A stretch of DNA of 64,000 nucleotides from Skeletonema tropicum (lineage: Eukaryota > Bacillariophyta > Thalassiosirophyceae > Thalassiosirales > Thalassiosiraceae): positions 310,001 to 374,000 of the forward strand of contig CM074141.1 of NCBI GenBank assembly GCA_037178625.1, written 5' to 3'. The position numbers were made by a program, and so were the translations under genes. Shown one piece after another: positions 9,704 to 20,090 of this stretch (position 1 is the stretch's first letter; each line of letters starts with the position of its first letter). A model generated the notes under the pieces. The model ran no database searches and was not told where the DNA came from. It saw only the letters and a program-made list of their open reading frames with translations.

Positions 9704-10222
9704 CCATTTGCGTAAGCTTGCCCCGTGTTTGACACAGACTGTCCCATCTTGGGCTTTGTTGGTGCACTCTGGAGCAGAACAGATTTTGACACGTGCTCCG
9801 TGTTTGATGCAGACGCCGCTGTTGACTATGTGGTTGGTGCATCCTTCAAAAGTGCAGATTCAGTAGGATTGTTTTCGGGCTCGTTTTTTGGTGGTGGTGA
9901 GTGGTTGTGAGTCTGGTGGTTGTTGGTCTGCTGGAGCTGGTGGACATGTGTCGCCGTCTACCTGTAATTGCCTCTTCCGTTTAGAAGCTAAAGGTGATGA
10001 TGTTTCGATATCTTTTGGCGTCTCATTGTTGCTCTCACCAGCGGCGGAAATCGATTTTTGATCCATGTTGATACGTCGACGATGTGTCTCTGTAAATATA
10101 TAATTACTCATGGTGGATAACTGCTCTTTTTGAGGACGAACCTCCTCCACTGCGGGTAGTGTTGGAACCGTGGTTGCCGCCGCCTCCTCTTTGTTCGTGG
10201 TGGTGTCTGTTTCGGACGTCAT
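9704..10222 (-). pseudogene. Truncated WRKY19-like zinc-finger gene (second copy)
   Basis: Copy of 3232-3750 at offset 6472. It has the same ATG (10222), the same 120-codon N-terminal part, the same TGA in place of a Ser codon ahead of the first finger, and the same loss of homology after two fingers. The shared lesion shows the gene was already broken before the segment was duplicated. Confidence 0.75.
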
Positions 10223-10616
10223 GGTGGCTGTCAGTTTTGATTTGTTCGTGCGTTTTTCTTGTGCATGGAACTCGCTTTCTGATAATGAAGATGTACATCT
10301 CTCCTACCTGTGATAGGTTCGGTCAAGCAAAGGACAAGGACTCACTTGAAGCTTGCCACGCCTGTTCTGCTGGACAAGCTGTTGAGCAGCAGGAGTGATA
10401 CATTGCTAACGATGCATCGAAGCAAAGGTATGAAGAATGGCTGTCATTGTTTTAAAAAAAAGTGGAATGTGGCAAGAAGTTGAGTTTGAATCCCAATCCC
10501 AGTTTCGGCTGTTTACAACAGTGGGAAAGCGAATGCTGCAGTAAAAGAAAGCTCAGAAGCAAAGAATACATGGTCGTAATGTAGCATAAGTTTTGCCCGA
10601 GGATTCAATTCATGAG

Positions 10617-11573
10617 TCATTCCAACATTAGGAAGGGTAATACATTCTTGATCACAATGCTTGCACCAGACGTAACACTGATCTCTTTCCTTGCTCTCTT
10701 TCGACTCCCCCTCGTTGTTCTTACTCCCTCCCTCTCATCTCCCTCATTGCCATCAAGATTGGCCTTCCAAAGAGCAAGCTCTAGCAACGTTGTAGCCTCC
10801 TTCAATATCTTGTAGTTTTCGGTTTTGTAGTGATTGAGTTTGCGGATAGCTGATTCCATCCACTGCTGAATCGCTCCTGTCTTTTGCCCGTTATCAGTGT
10901 TGGGTAGTACTTGATTGATGCGGTTGATTTCATCCGTCATGTCATTTCTCCAGCTCTCCATATGCAAAGAGCAGACATTGTTAAGAATCCCCCCAGCGAG
11001 CTCCAATTTTGCCAAGTAGGGACATCTGCTGAATACACCATCTTCGATCATAATGTCTTTCAATGGCAAGACGATTCGTTTCAATTTCTTGCAGTTCTCG
11101 AATGCATATGCATTTATTGTTTCAAGATCTTCACCGCATTCCACGTCAGATAACTCATAGCAAAATGCAAAAGCCTGTAACCCAATGGTCCTCACAGAAG
11201 GCATCGTGATGTAACTCAATGAGTTGCATTTGAAAAATGCATACATTTCAATCGTTTCTAACTTGTCACCAAATTCTACACCTGTTAGGGCGCGACAGTT
11301 GTCGAATGCTGCCTCTTCGACGATCTTGACGCCCAGCAATTTAATGCGTCCCCTCAATGAAATACAGTGAGAAAACGCATTCTCCTCAATGATTTCTATC
11401 TCGTCATGAAACTCTACAGAAATTAGTTGATAACGACAGTGGAATGCCCGTGCAGGAATACTTTTGACGGATCTATGAATCCTTGCACGTCGAACATGTT
11501 GGGGCACTTCTTGATCACCGCCCATGTAGATAAAAATCTCATCATCGTCGTCTCGTGCCTCTGCCATCATCAT
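10617..11573 (-). CDS. BspA-like LRR_5 repeat protein (duplicate)
   Basis: Identical in protein sequence to the gene at 4145-5101, with the same ATG ATG ATG start (11573) and the same end (VIKNVLPFLMLE). About seven A-F-x-x-C LRR_5 units, a helical linker and the basic RGSRKRARKE cluster. The lack of any amino-acid difference means either a very recent duplication, gene conversion, or an assembly artefact. Upstream, 225 bases are shared with copy 1 before the transposon end at 11796. Confidence 0.8.
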   Translation of the reverse strand: MMMAEARDDDDEIFIYMGGDQEVPQHVRRARIHRSVKSIPARAFHCRYQLISVEFHDEIEIIEENAFSHCISLRGRIKLLGVKIVEEAAFDNCRALTGVEFGDKLETIEMYAFFKCNSLSYITMPSVRTIGLQAFAFCYELSDVECGEDLETINAYAFENCKKLKRIVLPLKDIMIEDGVFSRCPYLAKLELAGGILNNVCSLHMESWRNDMTDEINRINQVLPNTDNGQKTGAIQQWMESAIRKLNHYKTENYKILKEATTLLELALWKANLDGNEGDEREGVRTTRGSRKRARKEISVTSGASIVIKNVLPFLMLE

Positions 11574-11820
11574 TGCTGCATCCAGCACAGCACCATAATG
11601 TCTCTACCAACGACGGACGACGGTGCAGTGGCAGCGCAAGCAAACTAAGGACAAAGCAAGATTGGCCGGGGCAACAACAACCACAAAGCAAAAACGGAAA
11701 AAAAATGACAAAAAATAAGCGCAGCGGGGCTCGCTCAGTTGACTCGACTGGATTAGCTTTAGAAACAAAGCCGAAAATACCTACTACTTATAATGCTAGT
11801 CGGCGCGCTATTCGCCGCAT

Positions 11821-13181
11821 AGGAGGGGTGGCCTCGTACGTAGAACCATACTAATTCCGCTAAGTAACCAAGTTGTCAGCCACGAGACATCGGACAGTTA
11901 CTCCTGTAACCATTTTTGCTAATAGTGTGGCAGCCACGAGACATCTGAGAGTTACACATGTAACGATTTGGCTGACAAGTTTCCCGAGCCACCACCACCG
12001 ACCATCAAATAAAAATAATAGTGTCCATGAGAGAGAGATTCACCATGGAACATTAAATAGACAACATAGATCAGGAAGTTGTTTGATGTACTTGGTGTAT
12101 TAAACAATGAAATATCACCCTTCTGTAGATCATTCTCTTCCCGTATTGATCTGAGAGATGAACTAATCCGCTACCTTCCCCGCACATTTACTTACGAAGA
12201 TGTTCAGGGGAATGCTGACAATTCGGCTGGAGCGATGCAAGATGACGACAATGATGAAGGTAAGGATGATTTTGCTGAGCTGATAGAAGATCGCATTAAG
12301 CGCTTCGGTGAAGAAATGACGAAGGCTAATGACAGTGGGAAGAAGGGAAAGGATGATAATGATATTATTGTACTGGGGGGTGATGATGAATTGACAGCTG
12401 AGGATCAAACGCCCTTCACTTCTACAATCGCAGGTTCAAAGAGCCACGCAGAAAAGTTGATGTCGAGCTTCCGCAGTATGATTGTTTCCACTTCAATAGA
12501 AGAGTTGCAGGATTGTGTACTGACTGCAAGTGCAAGCCTTGCTTGCACAGAACATGTTATGGGTTCTACAAGCAAAGAAAGGAAAGTGAAATCATTGGTG
12601 CAGCGTTGGATAGCTTCTCCGCCCGAACGTATTAAATCAAATGAAGATGGTGAAGTAGTTGCTGAGGATATTCTCATCGAGAGGGATGTTGTTATTATTG
12701 CAAACGTGAAGATTGGAAATGGAGCAAACGCTACTACGGTGCAACGACCATTTCGTGTCATGGTGATTCATGATAAACATTACAACAAGTGGATGATAAG
12801 TCAATCGTCTAGTAAGAAGTGGGGGAAAGAAGCAAAGCCATACAAGGTAGACATTCGAATGCTCCGGAAGAATGAAGTTGGTGAGTATGAAGATGTCGAA
12901 TTATATGATGCAGATTACAACAAGGAAGAGGTTGCAAAGCGTATTGGAGAGAATTTGATTCTCGATGTAGTTGGAAAGTTGCATGTAATTGGTTGAGTTC
13001 ATTAATAATGGGGTTATTTCATGTTAGACTTTTCGTAGAGGTTCAGCCTCCCTACCCATGTAACCCGATGTTACAGATCCTAGTACAAGTTTACGTAGGA
13101 ATTAAATTCCTACGTCATCAGCGAGGAAGCCAGCAGTTACACATGTAACGATTTCGCGGACAGGTTGAGGCCACCCCTCCT
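11821..13181. mobile_element. Nested TIR transposon with 8-bp target duplication (hAT-like)
   Basis: Perfect 15-bp terminal inverted repeats, AGGAGGGGTGGCCTC at 11821-11835 and its complement at 13167-13181. CGCCGCAT is duplicated immediately outside (11813-11820 and 13182-13189). The corresponding site in copy 1 of the segmental repeat (5341-5348) is single and uninterrupted, so both filled and empty states are visible. Subterminal motifs 'GTTACACATGTAACGATTT' occur near both ends (about 11952 and 13135). An 8-bp duplication fits hAT or related superfamilies; the termini do not settle the family. It carries the ORF at 12235-12996, which is not a recognisable transposase. Confidence 0.85.
12235..12996 (+). 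CDS. Unknown protein carried by the nested transposon
   Basis: The frame is open from 12070 to 12996; the first ATG is at 12235 (253 codons), and a longer product would need an upstream exon. The N-terminal third is acidic (D/E runs). The middle has 'SLVQRWIASPPERI', and the C-terminal 90 residues look like a beta-rich domain ('VVIIANVKIGN...PFRVMVIHDKHYNKWMI') followed by a basic stretch and a helix. No RNase H-like D-D-E signature or BED finger was seen, so it is not an evident hAT transposase. It may be a captured host gene fragment or an accessory protein. Confidence 0.45.
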   Translation: MQDDDNDEGKDDFAELIEDRIKRFGEEMTKANDSGKKGKDDNDIIVLGGDDELTAEDQTPFTSTIAGSKSHAEKLMSSFRSMIVSTSIEELQDCVLTASASLACTEHVMGSTSKERKVKSLVQRWIASPPERIKSNEDGEVVAEDILIERDVVIIANVKIGNGANATTVQRPFRVMVIHDKHYNKWMISQSSSKKWGKEAKPYKVDIRMLRKNEVGEYEDVELYDADYNKEEVAKRIGENLILDVVGKLHVIG

Positions 13182-13213
13182 CGCCGCATGCGGCGATGCG
13201 GCGCCGCACGGAT

Positions 13214-14630
13214 AGAAAAGCCGATATCGAACACAACAAACGTCATTTTGGATATAAACAGGTATTTTTCACCCCAACACCCAGCCAAATCTTGTTGCGT
13301 CGCAGAAAATCTGGCATACTACGCCAATATTGGCCAATAATATGCCGATGCTTTAAGTTGAAAGACCAATAACTTTCTATTTATATCGTTTGGAATGTAT
13401 CTTGAACAGCCGGTGGTGGTGCTCCGTTCAATTGCTGCGATATTTGAGGTACTCATGCACGAAAAGTAAAAAAATATTGAAAAAGTAAGTCTGACATGAC
13501 GAATCAGAAGGCAAACCATAGCATTATCGATCCCATATACCCTCCATCAACACTAAGAAGACACTCCCTAACCCAATTTTTCACGCTGATTCCAATTATG
13601 TAAGCTGCAGCGTCCAATTCAAAGTAGTTTTGATGATAATTGCGGGTGACGCACACACACATGAAAATCTGCACATACCAGGCATGTCATAAGATGCTCA
13701 TGTTTATGTAATTTAGACAACATAATAGTAGCAGATCATTAATAACTCCTTCTATATGCTATGATACTTGTTCACTTCATTCGGATTTATTAATTGCACG
13801 CAATATCTACGCCATCATGGAGTTTTATGTCGATCATCCAGCCTCTCATTTCATGAGACTTTGTAGGAAAGGCACTGATAACAGTTATAATGTTGTCTCC
13901 AACCACAGCAAAAGGCGCACAATAGATGGCTGTTGATTTGATGAGGTGACAGATTCCCAATTGTACATGGAGGAGACGTCAATATTATGCCACAACACTC
14001 GTGTAGGCGACTGCAGGTGGGCTTCTCATAACCCACAATCAGTAGTTTCCCAGGAAACCAAGAGTTGCAGTAGTCACTGTGGTGATATGGAGCAGTCCAG
14101 CTTCACAATCTTGATTATCATATAGTAGACAAGACCTCTATGATCCATGGTGTTGTTCCAGCATGTTTTGTGTCAGATATATACCCACTATTGATGGAGA
14201 TACATTGTGGAAATCTTTCTAACTCGACTTCATAGATTTGATATGTTGGATAGGCGTTGCATGAGACCCACAACCGGTCATTTAGCGCATATTCCGCCCA
14301 TATATATAATATTGGTCGCCCCTACAACCTTACTTGCTGTTTCATTGACCGAAACGACGCCTTGGTGCTACTGGCTACATGTGCTCTGCGGCGGAGGGGA
14401 TGAAAATCACCATTGCTATTGTGGCGGTCAAACGTCTCTTTCTGCTGAATATGGCGAGCCGCCGATAGAACCATTGATTTCAGCGTCAAAAAATGGACTA
14501 GAACCTACATTGTTACTTTAAAATGTCGACATTTAGGTGTGTAATGAGGGTAGTAGGAGGGAGGCCGTCATGGTGCGGCTCTTTTTTGTGTCGCAAATTG
14601 TGATTTTGGATTTGCGGCGAATGGCGCCGG
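13214..14630. other. Interior of the outer element, no gene seen
   Basis: AT-rich DNA with only short frames on either strand (none above 105 codons, none with domain character). This supports a non-autonomous element. Confidence 0.5.
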
Positions 14631-14654
14631 TGCGGCGAATAGCGCGCCGACTAG

Positions 14655-15120
14655 AATGGTCAGCCACCCAGAAACAGCAGCCAGCAGGGGAGATAACCAG
14701 CAAATAATGCCTCGAAGGTGATTAGATCAAAGTTCAAAGGACGCACTTGAAGCTGTGACACACTTGTTCTGTTGGACAGGATAGGCGCAGCAGTGAGTGA
14801 TAATATTGCTAACGATGCCTCGAAGCAACGATATGAAGAATGGCTGTCATTGTTAGAGAGATGTAGAGTGTGGCGGAGCAAGAAGAAGTTGAGTTTGAAC
14901 TACAGTTCCAGTGTCCAGTTGTGGCGATCTTTAATGACAAAATGACTAAGAAAAGCGACCAGGCCCACTGAATGAAATTAGAAATAAGCTCGGGCAAAGG
15001 ATACCTGATGGTGGCCCAGCAAAAGTTGTTTGAAGGAATTGGTTTATGCGGTGCTAGCAAGCTTATGGTCTTAATTATGATTTCAAATCGATAACATAAC
15101 CCACCATATGATCATGTTTG
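14655..15120. other. Relic of the zinc-finger/LRR spacer
   Basis: The stretch 14720-14910 resembles the spacer at 3860-4030, including 'ATATGAAGAATGGCTGTC', and lies beside an LRR 3' end exactly as there. The zinc-finger gene itself is absent; its place is taken by the inverted-repeat element. No coding sequence. Confidence 0.5.
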
Positions 15121-16083
15121 TCACTCCAACATTAGAAACGGCAACACATTCTTGATCACGATGCTTGCGCCAGATGTAACACTCATCTCTTTCCTTGCTC
15201 TTTTGCGACTTCCCCTCGTTGTTCTTACTCCCTCCCTCTCATCTCCCTCATTGCCATCGAGATTGGCCTTCCAAAGAGCAAGTTCTAGAAGCGTTGTAGC
15301 CTCCTTCAATATCTTGTGGTGTTCAGCTTCATAGCGATTGTGTTGTTGGATGACTGATCTCATCCACTGCTGTATTGCTCCTGTCTTTTGACGAGTATCA
15401 GTGTTGGGAAGAACTTGATTGATGCGGTTGATTTCTGCGCTCATTTCATTTCTCCAACTCTCCATGTGCAAAGATCTTACAGTGCTGTGGACCCCCCCAA
15501 CTAATTCCACTGTTGCAAGGTTTGGGCAGTTACTGAATACATCATAATCTTCTATCATGTTGTCCCTCAATGGCAAGACGATTCGATTCAATTTGGGGCA
15601 GCAAAAGAATGCGTATGTTTCGAGTGTTTCAAGATCTTCACCGCATTCCACATCTGATAACTCCTCGCATTCACTAAAAGCTCTCACTTCGATTGTCCTC
15701 ACAGATGGAATTTTGAGAGTTCTCAATGCTTTGCAGCTGTAGAATGCCCACTCTTCAATCGTTTCTAGCATGTCGCCAAATTCTACATCTGTTAGGAGGA
15801 TACAGCCATAGAATGCAACCATTTTGACGATCTTGACGCCCAGCAATTTAATGCATCCCCTTAAGGATGTGCAGCCGTCGAACGTATAGCCCTCAATGAT
15901 TTCGATCTCGTCATGAAACTCCACAAAAATTAGATCTCTGCGGTTTTGGAATGCGTTTGCAGGAATAATTTTGACGGATTTATGGATTCGGACACGCCTG
16001 ACACCCCAGGGCACTTCTTGATCGCCGCCCATATAGATAAAAATTTCGTCGTCATCTTCATCTATTGCATCCGCCATCATCAT
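15121..16083 (-). CDS. BspA-like LRR_5 repeat protein (intact)
   Basis: 320 codons from the first of three ATGs at 16083. The frame is open a further 60 codons upstream, but that part reads through AT-rich repetitive DNA ('GCCATTGG' repeated) and is not shared with other copies. Same plan as its relatives: acidic head (DEDDDEIFIYMGGDQEVPWG), about seven LRR_5 units with A-F-x-x-C cores, an 'HMESWRNEM' helix, the basic RGSRKRARKE cluster and VIKNVLPFLMLE at the end. It is clearly diverged from the 4145 copy (for example 'PWGVRRVRIH' for 'PQHVRRARIH'), so it is an older paralogue. Confidence 0.8.
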   Translation of the reverse strand: MMMADAIDEDDDEIFIYMGGDQEVPWGVRRVRIHKSVKIIPANAFQNRRDLIFVEFHDEIEIIEGYTFDGCTSLRGCIKLLGVKIVKMVAFYGCILLTDVEFGDMLETIEEWAFYSCKALRTLKIPSVRTIEVRAFSECEELSDVECGEDLETLETYAFFCCPKLNRIVLPLRDNMIEDYDVFSNCPNLATVELVGGVHSTVRSLHMESWRNEMSAEINRINQVLPNTDTRQKTGAIQQWMRSVIQQHNRYEAEHHKILKEATTLLELALWKANLDGNEGDEREGVRTTRGSRKRARKEMSVTSGASIVIKNVLPFLMLE

Positions 16084-16501
16084 AAACAATAGAAAGACGA
16101 TACTTAGCTTGATTATCAACACAATGCCATTGGCAGTTGGCAGGCCATTGGCCATTGGCCATTGAGATTTTTTGAGATGTTTTGGTTTCGTGTGTACCTG
16201 TGTAACCAAAATGCAGGTTCGGCAGAACTTCTCACCCAACTCACGCACAGAGATCGTCACCACTCACCACACACACACCACAACAGACACAACTTCACAA
16301 ACACCATGTCGATGAGACGCCACCATAAGCGTCTACGCCTCAGTCAGCGTCGTTATTACCGCAAGGGACGACACAAGCCCCTCCTGACAGCCTCCCCCCC
16401 CCCCCAGGAGGAAAGAAGCTCCGGCCCCCCAAACTACTCTCTAGAACAACATACCACTTCAACACATTCTCACCGACTAGACTGGCGACACTATTACTCT
16501 T
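16084..16501. other. LRR 5' flank and possible LINE leader
   Basis: Contains a short CCATTGG repeat (16125-16165), a run of C near 16398, and a basic frame ('MSMRRHHKRLRLSQRRYYRKG', in the frame open from 16162) that could be a relic of an ORF1 or a chance frame. Nothing firm. Confidence 0.3.
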
Positions 16502-18441
16502 TCTCAATACACCCTTTACATCCACTCTACGTTTTTAACCCTCTACAATCAACGTCTCCCACGTTACTCTCAACATCGACAATTTAAAGTTCCCATCCTA
16601 GTTGCGAAGTTCCATGAGGAAGGATGTACGACGGAGGCGAAGCGTGCATATAAATATAACGCATTGGATAAGGAATGTACTGATATCATCAGGGCAACTC
16701 TGAAAAAGACATCACGTCGCCGATATGGGTACTTTCGCAGTCCGGAACTGACGTTGGCAGGGCAGAAAGTACTGCTGTATAAGGCAATGTTGGACTGCCA
16801 GCGTAGCGAGCACCCCCAAGTGTAGGATTGACCAAACTTGCAGCAAGACTTGGATATGATCTGACGAGTAATTACGAGCAGATGAAAGTTAAAGATTTGA
16901 AAGTAAAGGTCAGGGAAGCACGTAAAGAGCTATGGGAAATCCAGAAGGATTGTGCAGAAAAGAGGATTGGATGGCTCGAAGTTCAAGCTCAATCATCGGC
17001 AAGAAAAGATGGCGGAGATTGGGAAGCTAAAATGAACGCAATGATACGAACGACAAGAGCAGCATCAACGAATCGGAAGCTTAGTATCCTCACAAAAGGG
17101 CAGCGTGTTGGACTTGATCGCATAGACGTCCCGAGCCATGAGTGGATGTACTCTGAAGATATGGAAGAATTGTACCATTATGATAAAGGAGTATTTGAAA
17201 CGCATGCAGTCATACAACAAACGTCTCAAGGAAAACCAATCATGGAAAAAGAATTCTATGCCCACCATTCATTGAAGGTACCGGATAAGAATGCATATCC
17301 CGTCAAAGTAATTGTCCGAGAAAATGGGACACTGAAGATAGATGAGATAATTGACAAATCACCGTTCCTATGGGAGGCAATTACATCCCAAACGGCTATC
17401 GAAGGTAGAATACTACAACGGAACAAACGGCATTTGCAACAGGTAGCAATGGAAGGGGGGCCATCGACTCAACCCCCAGTACAGCAATTGATAAGTACGG
17501 AGGGAACTGAGGAGGTGAAGCAAATACTCGAAGGAAACTATCGAGTGTTAGACCCAACCACGAACGAAGAAATGGAGATTAGTGATACTCTAGCAGCGTG
17601 GAAACTCAAACAAACAGAAAAAGAAGTAGCAATGGAGGAAACCGTGGGCTCAATAACTTCTGCTCAACTGCAAGAGGCATTCCGAAAAGCCAAAGAAAAG
17701 ACTGCTTCTAATGGAGACCTACATTATACGGTGTGGAAAGCTATGGTAGCTGACAATGAGTTTGCAGATTGGTTGTCGATAATGATCAGCCTGCCGTTTA
17801 TATATGGTTTCGCCCCTGAACGATGGAAGAGTATGACGGATGTAATGCTGGAAAAGAAAAAAGGTAACCGGCAGATAAACCAACTCCGAATCATAGGGTT
17901 ATTAGAAGCTGATTTCAACACGGCACTGAAATTTTTTGCAAGAGAGTTTTCAAAAAAGATGGAGTCTACCGGGGAGCTGTCAGACGAACAGTGGGGATCT
18001 CGGAAAGATAGAAACTCAATTGATGCAGCCATGATCAAATTGTTAACATTCGAAGCAGCACGAGCAAAGAAATCAACAATAGGCATGCTGTATTATGACT
18101 GTATAGCGTGTTATGATCGAATGCAGCCGTCATTGTCGAACATAGAAATGGCGAAAAGGAACTTCAGTGACGGGATCTTGCGAGCAAGAGCGGAAGCACT
18201 ACGTGGAATGAAACGCAATGTGAGAACCGGGCTCGGGGTATCGAATGATATATACTCAGAAGAACCAGGGGATTATCAGATTTCAGGAGAGATCCAAGGA
18301 AAAGCAGACAATCCGGCGCTGTTTACGGCATGTAGTAGTGGGATCCTGAAAACGCACGCAGAATTGGCACCGGGCCTGGAATTACATGGTTGTTTCGGGG
18401 AACGGATGATGAAGCGTCATAACGTAAGCTACGTTGATGAT
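16502..18441 (+). pseudogene. Non-LTR retrotransposon, 5' and RT part
   Basis: Reading begins in frame 2 (about 16502-16815) with a linker region ('ALDKECTDIIRATLKKTSRRRYGYFRSPEL' type, seen between endonuclease and RT in LINEs). It then shifts to frame 1, apparently through loss of one C in the C-run at 16813-16817. The main frame (16828-18441) contains 'RWKSMTDVMLEKKKGNRQI', 'LRIIGLLEADFN', 'QWGSRKDRNSIDA', motif A 'GMLYYDCIACYDRM' and motif C 'NVSYVDD'. Homology stops immediately after YVDD, where unrelated GC-rich DNA begins. The rest of the same kind of protein resumes at 28640. No endonuclease domain was recognised upstream. Confidence 0.8.
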
Positions 18442-18785
18442 CGGCCCTCGGGGCCCCGGGTCGAAACAAGCGCAGTGAAGTGTCGATAACGGGGCCGGGA
18501 GGTGCCCAACCCCTTATGGTCACAAATTCTCCATTTTTTTCCAAACTTTTTTCTACAGGGATCTTGGTAGGAATCAGTATAGTAGCTGTTTAGTGAGAAA
18601 GTTTACCTGCTGGACACGTAGAGGCTCTGTAGACCATACCGCTGTAGGATTTGTACTTGTTCCTACGTAGAAAGCAAGAAGTACCTGGCTTTAAGGCGCT
18701 TGTTACAGAAATTGATTGGCTATTTCTGTCGAGGATACCATCATTTGCAGAAAGAAATACAGGTACATTGTCATTATAGGTGACA
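18442..18785. other. Left margin of the insertion, no gene
   Basis: GC-rich for about 80 bases, then ordinary AT-rich DNA. Only short frames. No recognisable repeat other than the GGCCCTCGGGGCC word shared in inverted form with 28567. Confidence 0.4.
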
Positions 18786-19189
18786 CCTCTGAAACTGGAA
18801 TATTGTGATATCATATTTTCTCCCAATGCATCAGATTTGTGATTGTGTTATCAGTGGCTCATCTGATGCTCTTCTGACTGTCAGATTTTGAAATGGAAGC
18901 ATCAGTATAATGAAACTAGCTGTCAGATTTAAAAAACTGTAAATCAGAATAAAATGTGTCATCCATCAGAATTAAATTCTGATCTCATCAGAATATTTTC
19001 AGATTTTTTAACATTTTATTGCATGACACATAATTAACAACCATTAAAATCCATGACATGACACACAATATGTAACACAGCTTTATTACTATTACTTCCA
19101 TGGCGAGCTGGCCGGAGTTATGGAGCAAGTGTGTTCCCAAATGACAAATGACACATGGACTCAATGGTGAGCTAATGCCTACGGAACCT

Positions 19190-20090
19190 CTAAGTCTGAT
19201 GGAGATAGAGGAAGTTTTCTTGCTCTTGTTATCATTAGACTCTACTAAGCCGAACCAAAGGAGTGAGCCAAGATGGTGTCTGAGGGTAAAGGATAGCAAC
19301 AACAGTATCAGTTTAGCAAATGGTATACAGTGTGTGAAAGAAGCTATTACAAACAGAGCATCAGACTCTTACCTTTTGATTCCTGCACGAGCCGAACGGA
19401 ATTCAATTGTACATAGCTTGTCTGCAGACAAAAGAGACAACAAAGAAGTTTAGGCAACAGTCGTGAAAGAATCTAATACATGCCACATCATATTCTCACC
19501 TCTTTGTTACTTGGACATGCCAAAGTAAAATTATTTTAGTCCCTGCATTGAGCCAAGATGTCAGTGACAAGCAGAAATAGTTAGCGAATGGCAATGTGCA
19601 TGAAAGAATCTTCAAGATGCAGCAAGAAAGTCTCACCTCTTGTCCCTGCGCCAAGCAAAGAGGATGCCGAAGGCAATACAAGAATAAGTTTAGCGAACAA
19701 TGTTGTTATAAGCGAAGCAAATACATGAGCCAAGATAGACTCACCTCTTTATTCCTGCATCGAACCCTCTCAAAAACGAATAGGTACAGTTGTTCAACAT
19801 TACCCTTCCAAAGACAAGAGGCTCCAACAGCAAGAGCTATGTAGTCAACAATTGCGTCCAGCACAATAAGCATTCCCCTTACACAGTAGAGACAAAAGCT
19901 ATCGCAACCCACCGGCCAAAAGCATGAGACTCGAGATATTGCAAGGAGATTGCTGCTGCTTCCTATACAACTGCACAACTGAAGGACTCCATAATGCACA
20001 ACTGACGAGACTTGAGGTATGAGACTTCGTAAAGCACACCAACCGAAGAGACTCCGACGGCAAGAGCTTGTCGTGTAGACAAATAACGAC
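19190..20090. repeat. Degenerate older units of the interior repeat
   Basis: Loosely related blocks spaced about 105-140 bases share 'GTGAAAGAATC' and 'CTCACCTCTTT' words (around 19366, 19490, 19630, 19740 and again near 20351). They look like decayed members of the same repeat landscape that later gave the tight array. No gene seen. Confidence 0.4.

Larger units (their letters stand above)
9256..13213. repeat. Segmental direct repeat, copy 2 (interrupted by a transposon)
   Basis: Second copy of 2784-5372. Homology runs 9256-11820 and resumes at 13182-13213 after the inserted element at 11821-13181. The left boundary falls within the C-terminal coding part of an LRR gene, so that gene is only a 3' fragment here. 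Confidence 0.9.
11796..14654. mobile_element. Inverted-repeat DNA element with 24-bp ends (outer)
   Basis: The left end CTAGTCGGCGCGCTATTCGC (first 20 of 24 bases, 11796-11819) is matched perfectly in reverse complement at 14631-14654. The 4-bp word AATG lies directly outside both ends, consistent with a target duplication. Subterminal DNA is rich in GCGGCG. Without the nested element at 11821-13181 and its extra 8 bases the length is about 1.49 kb, with no clear coding sequence, so it looks non-autonomous. The same left end (5324-5372) is found in copy 1 of the direct repeat but is followed there by the retroelement instead of this interior. Confidence 0.75.

Noticed and set aside
12079..12234. 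Start of the transposon cargo ORF at 12079
   Set aside because: The codon is TTG; the first ATG is at 12235. An upstream exon is possible but unproven.
15121..16263. 380-residue version of the LRR protein
   Set aside because: The extra 60 residues come from a frame open through CCATTGG repeats and are absent from all other copies; the conserved ATG ATG ATG start was preferred.
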